Positions 19,125 through 34,300 of a stretch of 55,549 nucleotides of DNA are shown here, in pieces. A program made the translations under genes and the position numbers. The notes under the pieces were generated by a model. It made no database searches, was not told the DNA's origin, and saw nothing but the letters and a program-made list of their open reading frames with translations. The stretch's first letter is position 1; the number at the start of each line of letters is the position of its first letter. Source of the DNA: Branchiostoma floridae (Eukaryota > Chordata > Leptocardii > Amphioxiformes > Branchiostomatidae); the NCBI RefSeq assembly GCF_000003815.2, contig NW_023365741.1:53337-108885 (forward strand), written 5' to 3'.

Positions 19125-22100
19125 CTGTGGAAAAGTGACATCTAACGGTCGTTAAATGAACTGCATCATCGCGTCTTACATGCGGAGAAAGTGACATCTG
19201 TCGACCGTTAGAAGAACTAAAGTTTTATTTAGTCGTAGCTGTCTCGTGCCTTATGGAAATTTAAAGTAACCAACTTTAATGTTACACGACTATTACCCCA
19301 GGTATGCATGTTTGCTGGGGAGCAGGATAATCTGAACAGTTACTATATTTATTAGTGTTTTCATCAACATTGGTGCTTGTGTTTTTGATACGTGGTTCTA
19401 TAATACAATCCAACTTGTCCTATTGCTTCCGATCAGTGTGCAGAAACCTGTATGTACGTAGACTTACATGGTATCCGGACAGTCTTCAGGTTGGCGCATC
19501 CTGTATCCAGCCTGGAGTTGTTCTTTCAGATCTTTACCCGCCACGCCAGGGTAAGGATCGCCCCCTAGCGTACATATCTCGTACAGCACTATCCCGAAGG
19601 ACCACCTGTTTAGGAAAGGTGACATGAGGCCACAGAAAGTTTAGAGCATTGGTCAGTGTTGGTAACACAAGGTGGATATTGTGATATAACTACTCAGATA
19701 TCGCTTAATGTGATATCGCTTAATGTGGTGTACGGTTAGAGTTGGAGATTAGTCATGATAGTTACCTGCAGATATTATCATAAAACTAGAGTTCGGCGAC
19801 CTCATACCTCCGTGAAATATTTAGAGTTTTTGTAAATGTCATGCAATTGACTAACATATCAACATAATTTATGCATGGTGTTGTTCATCATTTACTAACG
19901 TACATATGTCACAATTATTAAATTCCCATCATCAATCATAAAGCGGCTTTGCAATTCTTACATAAGATATGCAAATAAGTTCCTCATTACCATATTCGGA
20001 ATCTGCTTATATTCCACCTATCATAATTAATATGTGTTACATTTTATTGAAGTCCAGTTATTGAAAACAATGGAATTATACAATTTCCTCATTAATTATG
20101 CAAATCAAGTCCTCATAATTAACATGTGTTACATTTATTGAAGTCCTGTTATTGAAAACAATTAAAATGTGTTACATTTATGGAAGTCCAGTTATTGAAA
20201 ACATTGGAATTATGCAATTTCCTCATTAATTATGCAAATTTAGTCCCCTTTGCATAACATGTATATCATTATGAACATCTTTGCCTAAGCTACCTGCATG
20301 CCTAAAATGATGCCAATCCGTCAATCCTTTCTGTAGTTATCCTGTTTGGAATGTCTTAACAAAAATGCCCCTGTAGTTTAGAAATTAAATGTTAGGGGGC
20401 TGAAACTTGCCCCACTTTGTCATGACACTTAAAGCTATCTACCACCCAAATGTCATATCACGTCCGGGACAAGAGATACATAGAAAAAAACTGTTATGAT
20501 AGAATATTCTCATTAATTATGCAAATGTATTCCTATTTTGCATAATTAGTATTTCATTTTGTACAACATTGTCTAAGGTACATACATACGAAAAATCATA
20601 AAAATCCGTTGTTCCCTTCTTGACTTATCGTCTTCAGAAGTTTTTGACAAAAATGCCCCTGCTATCCCGGGGCCAAACGTATGTCACTTATTCCTGAGCA
20701 AAAGAGCTATCTAACACCCAAAAATCGTGACCATAGCTTGTTCAGAACACGAGACAGCGAACCCGGAAGTTGCGCTGCAGTACCAAGCAAAGCCGCTAGG
20801 GGGCCCAAAATCTAATAATTTCCAGCTTTCATCACACACTACCAACACACCAAGTATGAAAACAATCCACCCAGCCGTTCTTGGGTTATTTTGTTTACAC
20901 ACACACAGACAAACGCAGGGTTAAACATAACCTCCATGAAATGTACTCACACGTCACACGGTTAGAGTTGGAGCTTAGTCATTATAGTTACACTGCAGAT
21001 ATTATCATAAAACTACTCACACGTCGCTCTGTGTGGTGTAAGGTTAGAGTTTTGCTATCATTGTTAGGTATAATCCTAACACTACTCACACGTCGCTCTG
21101 TGAGGTGCAATGTTAGAGTTTTGGTGTCAGAGTTAGATATTATCCTAACACTACTCACACGTCGCTCTGTGTTGTGTAAGGTTAGAGTTTTGCTATCATA
21201 GTTAGATATTATCCTAACACTACTCACACGTCGCTCTGTGAGGTGCAATGTTAGAGTTTTTCTATCATGATCATAGTTAGATACTAACCTAATACTACTC
21301 ACACGTCGCTCAGTGCGGTGTAAGGTTAGAGTTTTGCTATCATAGTTAGATATTATCCTAACACTACTCACACGTCGCTCTGTGCGGTGTAAGGTTAGAG
21401 TTTTGCTTTCATAGTTAGATATTATCCTTACACTACTCACACGTCGCTTTGTGCGGTGTAAGGTTAGAGTTTTGCTATCATAGTTAGATATTATCCTAAC
21501 ACTACTCACACGTCGCTTTGTGCGGTGTAAGGTTAGCGTTTTTCTATCATAGATATAATCCTAACACTACTCACACGTCGCTCTGTGTGTCGTAGACTTC
21601 CCCACCGTCCAGCCGCTCCGGCGCCATCCATTTCCACGGTCTCTTCTGGTCCTGATCCTGCCGACGGTAACCTCGGCTGTAGATGTCTTCTGCCAGCCCG
21701 AAGTCGGAAATCTTCACCTTCAGGCGTTCCCCAACCAGGACGTTCCGAGCGGCCAGGTCTCCGTGGACGTAACGAGATTGGGCGATGTGATCCTGAAATA
21801 GGAACGTCCACAGAAAGGTCGTGACTAGTCTGTTATATTACATCATATAGCCTGAGATAGGAACGTCCACAAAAAGGTCGTGACTAGTCTGTTATATTAC
21901 ATCATATAGTCTGAAATGGGAACGTCCACAGAAAGGTCGTGACTAGTTATAGTCTGTTATATTACATCATATAGCCTGAGATAGGAACGTCCACAGAAAG
22001 GTCGTGACTAGTCTGTTATATTACATCATATAGTCTGAGATAGGAACGTGCACAGAACGGCCGTGACTAGTCTGTTATATTACATCATATAGTCTGAGAT

Positions 22101-25100
22101 AGGAACGTCCACAGAAATGTCGTGACTAGTTATAGTCTGTTATATTACATCATATAGTCTGAGATAGGAACATCCACAGAAAGGCCGTGACTAGCCTGTT
22201 ATATTACATCATATTGTCTGAGTTAGGAACGTCCACAGAAGGGTCTTGACTACTCTGTTATATTACATCATATTGTCTGAGATAGGAAAGTCCACAGAAA
22301 GGTCGTGACTAGATTTTCGAACGGAATTCAGGCGAAACTCGTCTGACTAACGGACGTAAGTCATCCTATTTGCGATCGATGATCAATACTTCGGTCTCTA
22401 CTCGCCCGACACCTCAAAGCTCTGCGACCTCAAAAATCATCGGCGACTAGTCGCTGATGTTAAGAACAAGTTTTTATGCACAGTGAGTATCGGGCGACTC
22501 CTAAAAATCGCCGACGATCACTAAAATCACTTGCTGATCGAGAAAACACCGGACGTATTACTGCCGAAAATGTAATTAAGACTCGACGTCCGATGGATGA
22601 TCAATGTGACATAATAAGACCACCACACTTTTAAATGCAGTTACCTAGACCTTTTCAAGAATGTCTTTAACAACTGGGTATCTGATCATGAAGAGTGCAA
22701 GATTTCCTGAGATTAATGGTAGAATTATGAGAGCTGATGTCATCTGGGTGGATTCCTGAAATCTTGCCATGACGATCTTCAGCAATGGGTACATCTGCAG
22801 CACCTGGTACTCACCATGCCTCTAGCGATCTGCCGGGACACCTGCACCACCTGGTACTCACCATGCCTCAAGCGATCTGCCGGGACACCTGCACCACCTG
22901 GTACTCACCATGCCTCTAGCGATCTGTCGGGCCACCTGCAGCACCTGGTACTCACCATGCCTCTAGCGATCTGCCGGTACGCCTACAGCACCTGGTACTC
23001 ACCATGCCTCTAGCGATCTGCCGGTACACCTGCAGCACCTAGTACTCACCATGCCTCTGGCGATCTGCCGGGACACCTACAGCACCTGGTACTCACCATG
23101 CCTCTAGCGATCTGCCGGGTAACCTGTAGCACCTGGTACTCACCATGCCTCTAGCGATCTGCCGGGCCACCTGTAGCACCTCGTACTAACCATGCCTCTA
23201 GCGATCTGCCGGTACACCTGCAGCACCTAGTATTCACCGTGCCTCTAGCGATCTGCCGGGACACCTGCAGCACCTGGTACTCACCATGCCTCTAGCGATG
23301 TGCCGGTACACCTGCAGCACCTGGTACTCACCATGCCTCTAGCGATCTGCCGGGACACCTGCAGCACCTGGTACTCACCATGCCTCTAGCGATCTGCCGG
23401 GACATCTGCAGCACCTGGTACTCACCATGCCTCTGACGATCTGTCTGGCCACCTGCAGCACCTGGTACTCACCATGCCTCTAGCGATCTGCCGGGACACC
23501 TGCAGGACCTGGTACTCACCATGCCTCTGACGATCTGCCGGGCCACCTGCAGGACCTGGTACTCACCATGCCTCTAGCGATCTGCCTGGCCACCTGCAGC
23601 ACCTGGTACTCACCATGCCTCTAGCGATCTGCCGGGACACCTGCAGCACCTGGTACTCACCATGCCTCTAGCGATCTGCCGGGACACCTGGTACATCTGC
23701 ATCACCTCGAAGTTGTAGATATCGTCTCGAGGTTCCAAATATCCGTCAGAGTTCTCTTCCTGTAGAATCGCAACATATAACACTCTATTTCAGCATGAAA
23801 GTTCATCTGTGTTGGTAAATGACATTTTGGATAAACTAAACTCTAACTAACCAACACTACAAGTAAGTTGGGACTTGCCCCGTCGGAGACACGTGACTGC
23901 AGCAGAGGGTCGTAAATGCCAGATAACCTGTGAACTCAGAGCTCCGGCTCAGCATATACACATACATCTGGCATTTACGACCCCCTGCTGCAGTCACGTG
24001 ACTCCGACGTCACGTTCCGGTTAGTTAAAGTTTGGTTTATTCATAATATATATAACACTCTTTATTTGGAAGTATTTAGAAATAACTAATTTTTTCAGAC
24101 TGACGCTACAATTTCACATCCTAAATGTTTTTAAATGGCCTGCAAGCTTTAGGAAAATCTTTTAAAGTTCCTGATTACTAACATACAAAACAACAATTTG
24201 GCTCACCTCACGGCACTTCCTCAAGAAACTTTTCAGGTCTCCGTACGGCATGAATTCCGTGATGAGATACAGATGGTCTCGCACCACCGTGCAGCAGTTG
24301 ATCAGACCCAGCAGGTTGTCATGAGCCCCCAGGTCCACAACTGCGCGGATTTCCTCCAGGAAACCCAGCTTATCGTCCTCACTGGCGTTCTCTGTAGAAC
24401 AGAAAACGTGAAATGGAGTGAGAGCTTCTAAATTAGAAATGGTTTGGGACCGCATCTGCAACCAGCGACACTTATATATTGCAGTGCAATGTGAACCAGG
24501 CATATACGCCATTGGCTACGTGAAAGGAACCTTGTTATTTCGAGACATGATCGCATATGCGCAAAAATTTACACAATTTGATTACAAATCGTTACAAAAA
24601 CACGGAAAATCACCACCTAGTAACCAGGTACAGACGGCTATGCGTGGAGTTTTGGGAAGACTGAATAGCTCCGAATGTAAATGTTTGTGAAAATTAATCT
24701 TAATTGCTCCTCTTGCTGCTCTCAAAAACAACTCTCTATATGCCTAAATAAATCACCCACTTCACTGTTTGTAAGTAAGGGCAGATTACGAAAATCGATC
24801 TCTAACATAGCTGGGCTTAGAACTCGTGCAAATCTAGATCGAAACCTCGTTGAAATCTGGTGCAAGACACGCACTTGTCCCACATAAAACACCACCATAA
24901 AAGTATCCACAAAACCTTTAACAGTTTTCACGACGACGTCCTCCGTCCTGTCGTCCCGCGTCAGGGTTGCCCGGTAAACGAGGCCGAACGCCCCGCTGCC
25001 GATCCTCTGGCCAAGCGTCACCCGGCTGGGGTCGACCTCGAGCTTCGGGAACTGTGTCCTGGGGGGAACCAGTGGGACCATCTCCTCCATTCTCCTCCTG

Positions 25101-28100
25101 CGGACTGTACAGCAACACGGGGCAAGAACATTCGACAAGATTTATCTGAAGGAAAACAATACTTTTGCTGTTTCCCTTGGTAATTTAACTTACCTTCGAA
25201 ATCTCAAAATTGAGAGATTTCGTATATACGACATACTGTAAAATATACCTTGGGACTTTTGGGTATATCTGTACTAAAAACAGACCTATTTCAGTGCGCA
25301 TGAACACACATCGGGATGGATGTAATGTTAATCGAGGAGGATGTTGGTCTCCAAGACAGGGACCTCATGTCTGTCATACGGACAGAGTCATCAGGAGGGA
25401 CTTCATACTGTCACCAGATGGATAACTGAACTGAACAGTACAGAATCGGTTTGTGGAACTATCTTCCCAATCATTATGTTTTTGAAGAATTGTCCTCAAA
25501 ATGCTATAACATCACATATCTTTGTCAGCCTTTGACGTTTGGCTCAACGTGAACTGCGACATAAACATGTATCTTTGTTGTATTCATGAGAAGCTCGCTT
25601 TTAACGTTGACTTGGATTAGCCTGACAGTAAACGTTGGTTAAAGGAAATGCAGATTTAGAAACCTCTTAAAGCAAAAACAGTTTTATAATCTACTGTCCT
25701 TAAGGGGGGGAATAAATGTCACTCACTTCCTACATGATCTGACAGAAAGTCGACCTCAATCGTTTGTGGATCTTCTTCTCGTCTTTTTTTCCTCCTTCGT
25801 CTCAGGAAGACCACGAAGCAGACAGCTGCCACAATCAGCGCCGCGGCGATACCGGCACTGGTGCCGCCGATGATGGCTTGGGTGGACGTGGGGCTCTCTT
25901 CTGTAGGCTCTGTATTTGCTATAATTGTAACAACTTGTCAGTTCGTTTCCTGGCATCAGAACAGCAATAAAGACACTGGTGCCACCGATGATGGCTGCAG
26001 ATACTGTAAGTCTTGTAATAACTTTTCAGTTAGAATTCTTTTCACCAGAAAGGAGATACGGTAAATAGTAGTGAAACGATATGTTATACTATTGGATATT
26101 CAAATAAAACAAACAAACTGGTGCCGCCGATAATGGCTTGGGTGGACGTGGGGCTCTCTTCTGTAGGCTCTGTGTGTACTATAATTGCTATGATTGTTAC
26201 AACTTGTCAGTTCGTTTCCTGGCATCGGAACGGCAATAAAGACACTGGTGCCGCCGATGATGGCTTGGATGGACGAGGGGCTCTCTTCTGTAGGCTCTGT
26301 GTGTGATATAAAAAACAACTTTGTATGTGCTATCTACGGCTGCTATGTGCTATAACTGCTATGATTATCAACGGGGGCCGCCCTAAGACGGTCCCCGTCG
26401 TAAGACGGTACGGATTTTTTTGCTGATCTTATTATCCATAAGTACACCGTGTTTGTTGCCACTGACTATGTTGATTACAAAGGTAAATAAACCAGGTCTA
26501 TGCACACAGCTTTAATATGCATTCCAAGTATACTTTAACATACTTACTTCATTTTTTTTAACAGAATTCTAACAGTAATGTTGACAGTGCTGAATCACTG
26601 CGGTCACCGGCCTCTGCGTATTGGCGGCTCGTGTCGCTAACTATACGAACTCTTTCAAGCAGTCACACAACTGCCATGATACACATAAATAAAGCTCCAT
26701 AAAACACTATGAATATGGGTCTTCAAATGTTTGTTGAGTAGAAAAGCAACCAAAAGGAAGCGACATAAACATTGCCACCATCGTACTCCCAAGGGAGTGT
26801 GGCCGTGAAGGTGGCAGACTAGAGAACGCTCCAAAGATTTATTTGACTGTAACAAATGATTCATGCTGTCTATGAAAATAAGACTTGATAGAGAGATGTA
26901 GATGATGTTTTAATATAATGAGACAGAGTTTTGTTGATGTTGGCGATGTCATTTTTTCGTAATAGTTTTTTTAGTCGGGCATTCACAATCAGTGCATTCA
27001 GCCCATTGCCCGTAAAAACATCAGCTGGATTGTTCTAGGTCCAGCCTTCCTCATGTGAGACAAGAGGTACATACAGTCACGATTTTACTGTCAAAAGAAA
27101 GCTAAAATATCATATTGTTAATTTTGTTCTGTGTACTTGCCTGGCAGGCGATATCGGTCCCCGTCTTTGTTCAGTGTCGGCATTTGTGTTGTATGGCAAT
27201 GGAAAAACTTCAATATGTATTCTATCAACACAGATGAGCTTTCATGCTAACTTGTCAGTTCGTTTCCTGGTTTTGAGAGCTTGTATAGAGCTTAGCTTAT
27301 ATAGCTTAGGCAAAGATGTAAAGTATGAATTAACCTGTTAACGGTTTGCAGAAGATGATTGGGATTTCTATTCTCCAAGCAGAGGTTAGATAGCGGGGAC
27401 AGTAGTGGCCGGGATTCTTGCCATGCGCCAGATCGCTCCCCCAGTAAATATCAAAGACACTACTATCGCCACGATTCAACCTCTGCTTGGAAAATATCAG
27501 ATTTGAGCCTAAGGTACACCATTGTTCTTCATCTACAAATAATGTCCGTCAGCAATCACGGATTTAAGAAGGAAAAGCCGCGCTGTACGGTTTTGGACAT
27601 TATCCGAAAGTGAATGGTAAACAGAAGTCTAGCCGAAAGGCTGACTGTAAAATGTAGCTTTTTATGTAGACATGGGTTCCAAGACTTTAAAAGAGGACTA
27701 AGGATTGAACTATGTAGGACAACGTTAACTACACGCTCTACCAGATTCCTTGGATCGGTGGTCTAAGTATAGTAGAAATCGGACAGGCCAGGTAGACAGA
27801 CCTGTTAGACAGCCCAGCTCTTTCATCAAACCCCAGCTTGTGCACTGCTCGCGCACTACACACACCAGCGTCTGCACTGCTCGCGCACTACTAATACACC
27901 AGCATGTGCACTGCTCATGCACTGCTCACACCAGCTTGTGCACTGCTCGCGCACTACACACAACAGCGTCTACACTGCTCGCGCACTACATACACCAGTG
28001 TGCAATGCTCGCGCACTGCATACACCAGCGTGTGCAATGCTCTCTCACTGCTAACACCAGCGCGTGCAATACTCGCGCACTGCTTACACCAGCGCGGTCT

Positions 28101-28157
28101 TTCGTACAAACACGCAAAAATACGCGCACGTACGCACACAGATACAGGCACACAGAC

Positions 28158-28192
<35 letters not shown>

Positions 28193-28262
28193 TTTTCTCT
28201 CTCTCACACACACACACATACACAAGCACCGTACAAGCACGCACGTTCGCACACAGACACAT

Positions 28263-28300
<38 letters not shown>

Positions 28301-31300
28301 ACACACACACACACACAAAAGATACACACACGCAAAAGATACACACACACACACACACACATTCTCACACACACATACATACACAAGCACCGCACAAGCA
28401 CGCATGTTCGCACACAGACACATACGCACACACACACACACATACACACACACACACACACGCACACACGCACACACACACACTTTCTCTCACACAAACG
28501 CATACACAAGCACCGCACAAGCACGCACACACACGAACAGGCACCGCGAACGCACGCACCCTAAAACATCAGCATCTTGGCAAAGGTATTAAAGGCTGCT
28601 ATCTCACGTTGGCAAGTCGGAATCTCCCCGTCCCAACTCCCGTTGTTTTGGCAGGTGGCACTGGGTCTGCCCGCGAGCTCGTATCCAAGGTCGCAAGAGA
28701 ATTGGATGTCGTTCCCAGAGCAGTAGCCGTCTGTAGCAGTGATCTGTCCATTCATGACTCTTATGGCGTGGTTACAGCAGATATCTTCAGACAGAAAAGG
28801 AACAGAAACAGGCATTGGAAACTACACATTGTACCAGCAGGAAAAGAGACTTGAGTCCATTTATCTAGTAATGAATTTTTTAAACATATAAAAACGGGTT
28901 AGTCAATGAAATGTTGCTAATTGTATTCATGAGGAGTTAATTCCTTTTTTCACCATACAGTCCATGGATCAGGACCCCAAATTTCACATATCGGTACCCT
29001 TCGGCTAGGCAAATTCTCCTTGTTATGTTTGAATAGTAGAAGGCCTGTGGTATATATTTTGATGTCATAGACATTCTGGTATGGTAGCTTTATCATGCAT
29101 GTCCAGAAATGGGTGAAATGTACGAAGTTAGGATCAGTCCAAATCGTACATAATTTTCGACACCTTCAAGCTTCCGACAACTTCCGACAACCGCTGTCGG
29201 CAAAGTTCGGGGAACGTCGGCTGAGGTTCAGCGACAGATGGTCGTCGAAACGTTTACTGAAGATTTAAAGAAGGTTGTGTAACGAAGAAGATTTTTTTCA
29301 ATTAAGAGCTGTGTCTTACCTGTAACATAGACCTCGACCTCACACAGTACCAAACCGGTTGTGTTCACGCCCAATGGTGGCATTGCCTGTACCGACACAT
29401 AACGGCCGTACATCGACGGGTCGCAGTCCGCCTCTAACTCCGTCTCGAACTCTAACGCTGACCCAACGGCGTAAGTCTGTCCGCATTGGCCATTCTGGGT
29501 GAAGTCCTCGTTTGGCCCAACCCTTACCATTAATGTGCCTAGTGTAAAACAAGTCATGAAGCGCACGGTAAGAAAGTAGAAATGTTCCTGGCTCTCATCC
29601 GTACATCTTCAAAAGTAAACATTTTTATAAGTATGGAAATACGTGTGGACATGGGTCCGCATATGTTTTCCCATACGGCAGCCATACTAGCTATGGGTAG
29701 GGGGGGGGGGGGGGGGGCATTAGTACAAACTTTTTGAAATACGCATCCTAAAATATGGAGATGATCTATATAAACACAGAAATCACAAAAATTAGACAAT
29801 TGTAAAACTCTAACCCCCCTGTACATACCCCCTGAAGTTTGGATACCCCCCTCGCCATGTACTTGTGGGACGTTGCTAAGGTCTGCAAGCACTGACTGCA
29901 TTACTTCAGTTCTTTTTGCACATTGTGTGTCATTAAATGATACATTACACTCCAAGATACCTTTCTATCAGGTTTTGGCTTAATATTCTCGGTTGCCATG
30001 GCAACAGGGCAGCAAGTATTGGGGCGAATTTCCATTATTTGGCCAAAAACAGGGAAATCGCGGTAGGGCAGTAATTCGACAAGTTCTCAGAATTGTGATT
30101 TGCAACAAGTAGAAGATGAACAGCATTTTATTTTACACTGTAAACTGTACCATAATGAACGGATTGTGCTTTATGAATATATAAGAAAAGACTTCCCATA
30201 TTTTGAACACCTTAATGCAACGGATAAATTTCTATTTTTGATGCGCCTAGACAAACCCTGTATATCAAACATTATCTGTTCCTATATCTACACCTGTACA
30301 AAGAAGCGAGAAGATGTCGACCATCCTGTTAGCTTAGTACCTTCAGCTAGTTAATTGTATCTTGTTGTTTTTGCATATGTTTGTTATGTCTGTTATCAGT
30401 CATGTCTGTTATCAGTGACCTGTACCTAGCCCGTCGAGGCATGAATGTACAATAAAGGTCTTTCATTCATTCAATAATAAAGAGTACCCAAATCTAGTAA
30501 CCCAAATCAACTACAGAGTGTCTTTAGCTTCACAAGAATAGTGGTAAAATTTTCAGAAACTCGATGCCAAGGAATTGGGCAACTTCTAAAAGAAACATTG
30601 TTTCAACGTTACAAAAACACATTTTTTTTGCCAAGCTTAAAACCAGTGTTTTGTATATGTGTCGAGAAGCATGGACAGAAAAGCAACAGTTGACTGTTCT
30701 CTCTACTACTAAGCTCTCTTGTACATGTACATACTATATCCAAGGCTCGAAATACTTTTTCTGCATACCTGCACTGGTGCAGGTATCATTGAGAATAGCT
30801 TGCACCAGACAAATTCTACCTGTACCACTCTGAATTTTGGAAGTATAGTTCATACTAAAATTCTTGAGGAACCATTGCTATTTTTTTCTTTTCTACAGAA
30901 TATTACTTAATATAGGTGGTAGTGGTAACATTCAATGCAGCTAATAACAATCCACATACACCTACACCATATGACGTTAATGTATAAAAATCTAGTACAC
31001 GTTGTGTATTTGGGACCAGTGCAGGTTAGGTGCAGGTAGACATCAAAAATACCTGCACAGCTCCAATTTTACCTGCACTAACCTGCACAGCTCCAATTTG
31101 ACCTGATATCTGTCATTGTAAGCAAGATGCCTGCGATACTGAATTTCAACAATGTTTTACTGTTACATCTATTTACAACAGAATCAAAAGAACCATAGTC
31201 AAATTTACACTCATTGATTGTGTCAATGGCGTGTAACATTGTTCAAGTACAATTTTAGGTTGACCACAGATGGGTTTTCTGTTGTTATCGGCAGCGACAG

Positions 31301-34300
31301 TGCTGTGTTCTTGAGTTAGGCCAGCTTTAAACTTACATATCAACTTCTGCTGCTGATGTGAAAGATCCATGTTGGGTTTTCGGGGTTTGTAGTAGGTATT
31401 TGTCTCTCTTCCAATCAACAGCAATGTTTGCAATCTCTTTCCCATTGAGTCCTTGCTTCTTAAGCTCCTCTTCATTTCTCTTCCAAGCTATCAGACTCTC
31501 TGGTATCCTGCATCCTTTCCTGCCTTCTCTACTGTACTGTCCAAATGACCCAGGTTGTCTTCTCTTTTTCAGTACCCTTGTAACTTCAGATTGGTAATTG
31601 TGGTTACCACTTGGACAATGGCACTACAGACTTCTTATTTTCTTGTCTGTTGGAACATCTCCTTATATATTAGAGATAAGCCCGAAGGCTGCATCCTTTA
31701 CCTGCAGCAACAGTGCTCGAAATACCCACTTGCACACTTAAAAATGCATTTGGTTGGCGCAACGTAAGTCGTAATTTTAAATCCAGGTAGCGCAGTGGGA
31801 AAACTGAAATTTTTCAGTTGGAACACAACTTTCCCCCACCTACATGCATACGTATTTATTTCTTGATAGGATAAAACATAAGTTACATGTAACTACAGGG
31901 ATGCCTAATAGGGGTGAGTAAACGGTACAGAAAATTCAGGTTCATGCTGGTGTGGTTCAGGTCCAGAGGTCCGGACCTGAACCTGATTCAGTATGTGAAA
32001 ACTTGTGATACTCAAAACAATGGTCCATTTCGCTACAAAGAAATCTGTTTTGCAGAGTATTTGAGTACCACTGGCGTTTTAAACTCCTACAAAGCTAACT
32101 GCCTCTGTGCGATTGAGTGTAAAAATTGGTAGAAATGAATACAGACTATACTATAATATACCTGTAGCCCGTTTCGTCCAATATTGAGTTTGGATCAGTC
32201 CATTTTTGCCATAGGGGTGATTTGGAATAGTCCATATTTGCATGGGAAATACATTTGGAGGTTCAGATATCCACAATGATCTCTCCTGAAGTCAAATATT
32301 ATGCCAAGGATGCCAAAGTACAGTTTATAAGGCATTAAACATGTTTGGTAGTATAGCGTTATACTAGTTTAGTACATTGTCAACTTAAAAACTTCAGGGG
32401 GCATGTACAGGGGGTTAGCAATCAAATATTTTCAAAATTTTTACATTTTCATATTCAGATGGACCGTCTCCATATTTCTAGGGGCGTATTTCATCAAAAA
32501 CTGCATTTTTGAAAATAGTGTCCCCCCCTACTATGGGGAGTCAAACAGATGACGTCAGTTGTTGTTGATTTATGGCACCAAGGAGCACGTAGCACACATT
32601 CTTAGGTCACCTATAGTGTAAAATGTATCTAAATCTGACATAGATATTTTCAGAAAAGACCAAATATCTATATAAAAGAGGAAATATAATTTTAGGTAAG
32701 CTTGAAAAAACATGGAAAATAAAACCCTCACGTTTTGATGAAGAGTGGGAGGGATGATTTCAGTAGCAAGATAATTTCTGTAGATTTCCTAGCCCAGAAA
32801 TGGTTGTAAAGTTTACACATATTATGATAGGTTAAACCTAACTTCATAATAGATTTCTGTAACATCCAATCATACCTTCTAGAGTAAGATTGCTATACCA
32901 CAATTACCGTTATTAGAAATTATTATTGGCGAAGGTTACAAGGCAAACAGGCTCCCTGTAATTAAACATCTTACCTGTGGCTGTGTACGAGAACTGGAAC
33001 CCCTGAGCCGTGTTACTTGTGTCAGATGTAAACCTCACGAACAACTGGTTAGATGTACTGGTGATAGGGTCTAGTATCGCGTTACCTGTTAACCTGGAAA
33101 TCAAAATAAGTCATTCTTGCTTCTGTTTATGTTACCCAGAAAACATTGAAACTTTGAACTCTGAAGCTAGTAATTTACACCAGAACTCACTCTCTGCATT
33201 ATCCAGACTTCTCTATTCTGTGAGAAAACTGTTTGGCCGGCTAGGTCATTACCTTTGCAGTCGTGGAGCACTGCTACTGCCTCCATCGTAGATAGTCAAA
33301 TAGTCAAAACCGTCCTCAAGCTGGAAACTGTCAAACGTGAGAAGAACCCTGCTTCCTTCTGGCACGGTGATCGTCCACTCACAAGTCGCAAAGTTGCCGT
33401 AGTGACCGGGGTAGTTCGGTGACGTCACAGTACCTCCAGGGGGAGCCGTCAGGATACCTCCACATCCAGGAGCACTGGTCGGTGTTGCTGTGTCTGAGGA
33501 GGATAAATTACATCAATCATCTTTAATGAAGAAGTTCGTGCCCGAGGACTAATTGCAAGTACATGGTATAAATATAATAGATAAGTGACAATGGACAGTT
33601 ATGAACAATATTCTACTCTAATACTAGTGTTGGCTATTAATGCACCATGAAGACCTGATTTGTCTAACTCCGTCTTCTATAGCCTTTATCATTATTACAG
33701 GGATTATCACAAGGTATTTTCAAAATTGTTATGAAAAGTCATTTGAGTTTCAGTCCAACCCCTTCGCTTTACATTGTAAATCTAATCCTCAATATCTCAT
33801 GGTGGTGACATGACTTTCAAATTCTAATGGCATTAATTTGGTCAATGATACACGTCTGCGGTGTTACTTGAAACTTAAAAGTTTTTGTGAGACTCCATTT
33901 AAAAGAGCCTGATCATTGCGACGGTCAACATGAGAAAGTACCAAAATGGGCAAATGATCTGTGTGGTAGCCTCTTGGTTGTACTTACACGACACTAGCGA
34001 GGTAGCTATGACTGCAGTTGTAGAAGTGAAGCTAGTTGGATAGTCGTAATGGTGGTAACAATATGGAAGCTATAAGTCAACTTGTCAACATGGTAAGTGG
34101 TACCACTGCGCCCTTCTAGCTCTTGACTACAGGAATGCATGGCTGTGGTACCACGTTTTGTTGCTTCAATTCTTGATACAATGTCTATGGTGTCTATTTT
34201 CAAAATTATCCATTTATCCATAAAAGTTACTTGCTGTAGCCCAACAATGCCATCGGGAACTCGCCGTTACTTCTATGGTGTAGCCCATCCGCCAAGTACA

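Noticed and set aside
27750-28854. 280-316 codon frames rich in HTHT
   Set aside because: They are translations of CA microsatellite DNA. Only the minus-strand sushi exon at 28608-28784 is coding.
31173-31475. 100-codon minus-strand frame in RTK intron 4
   Set aside because: No recognisable domain, AT-rich, no splice or start context; chance open frame.
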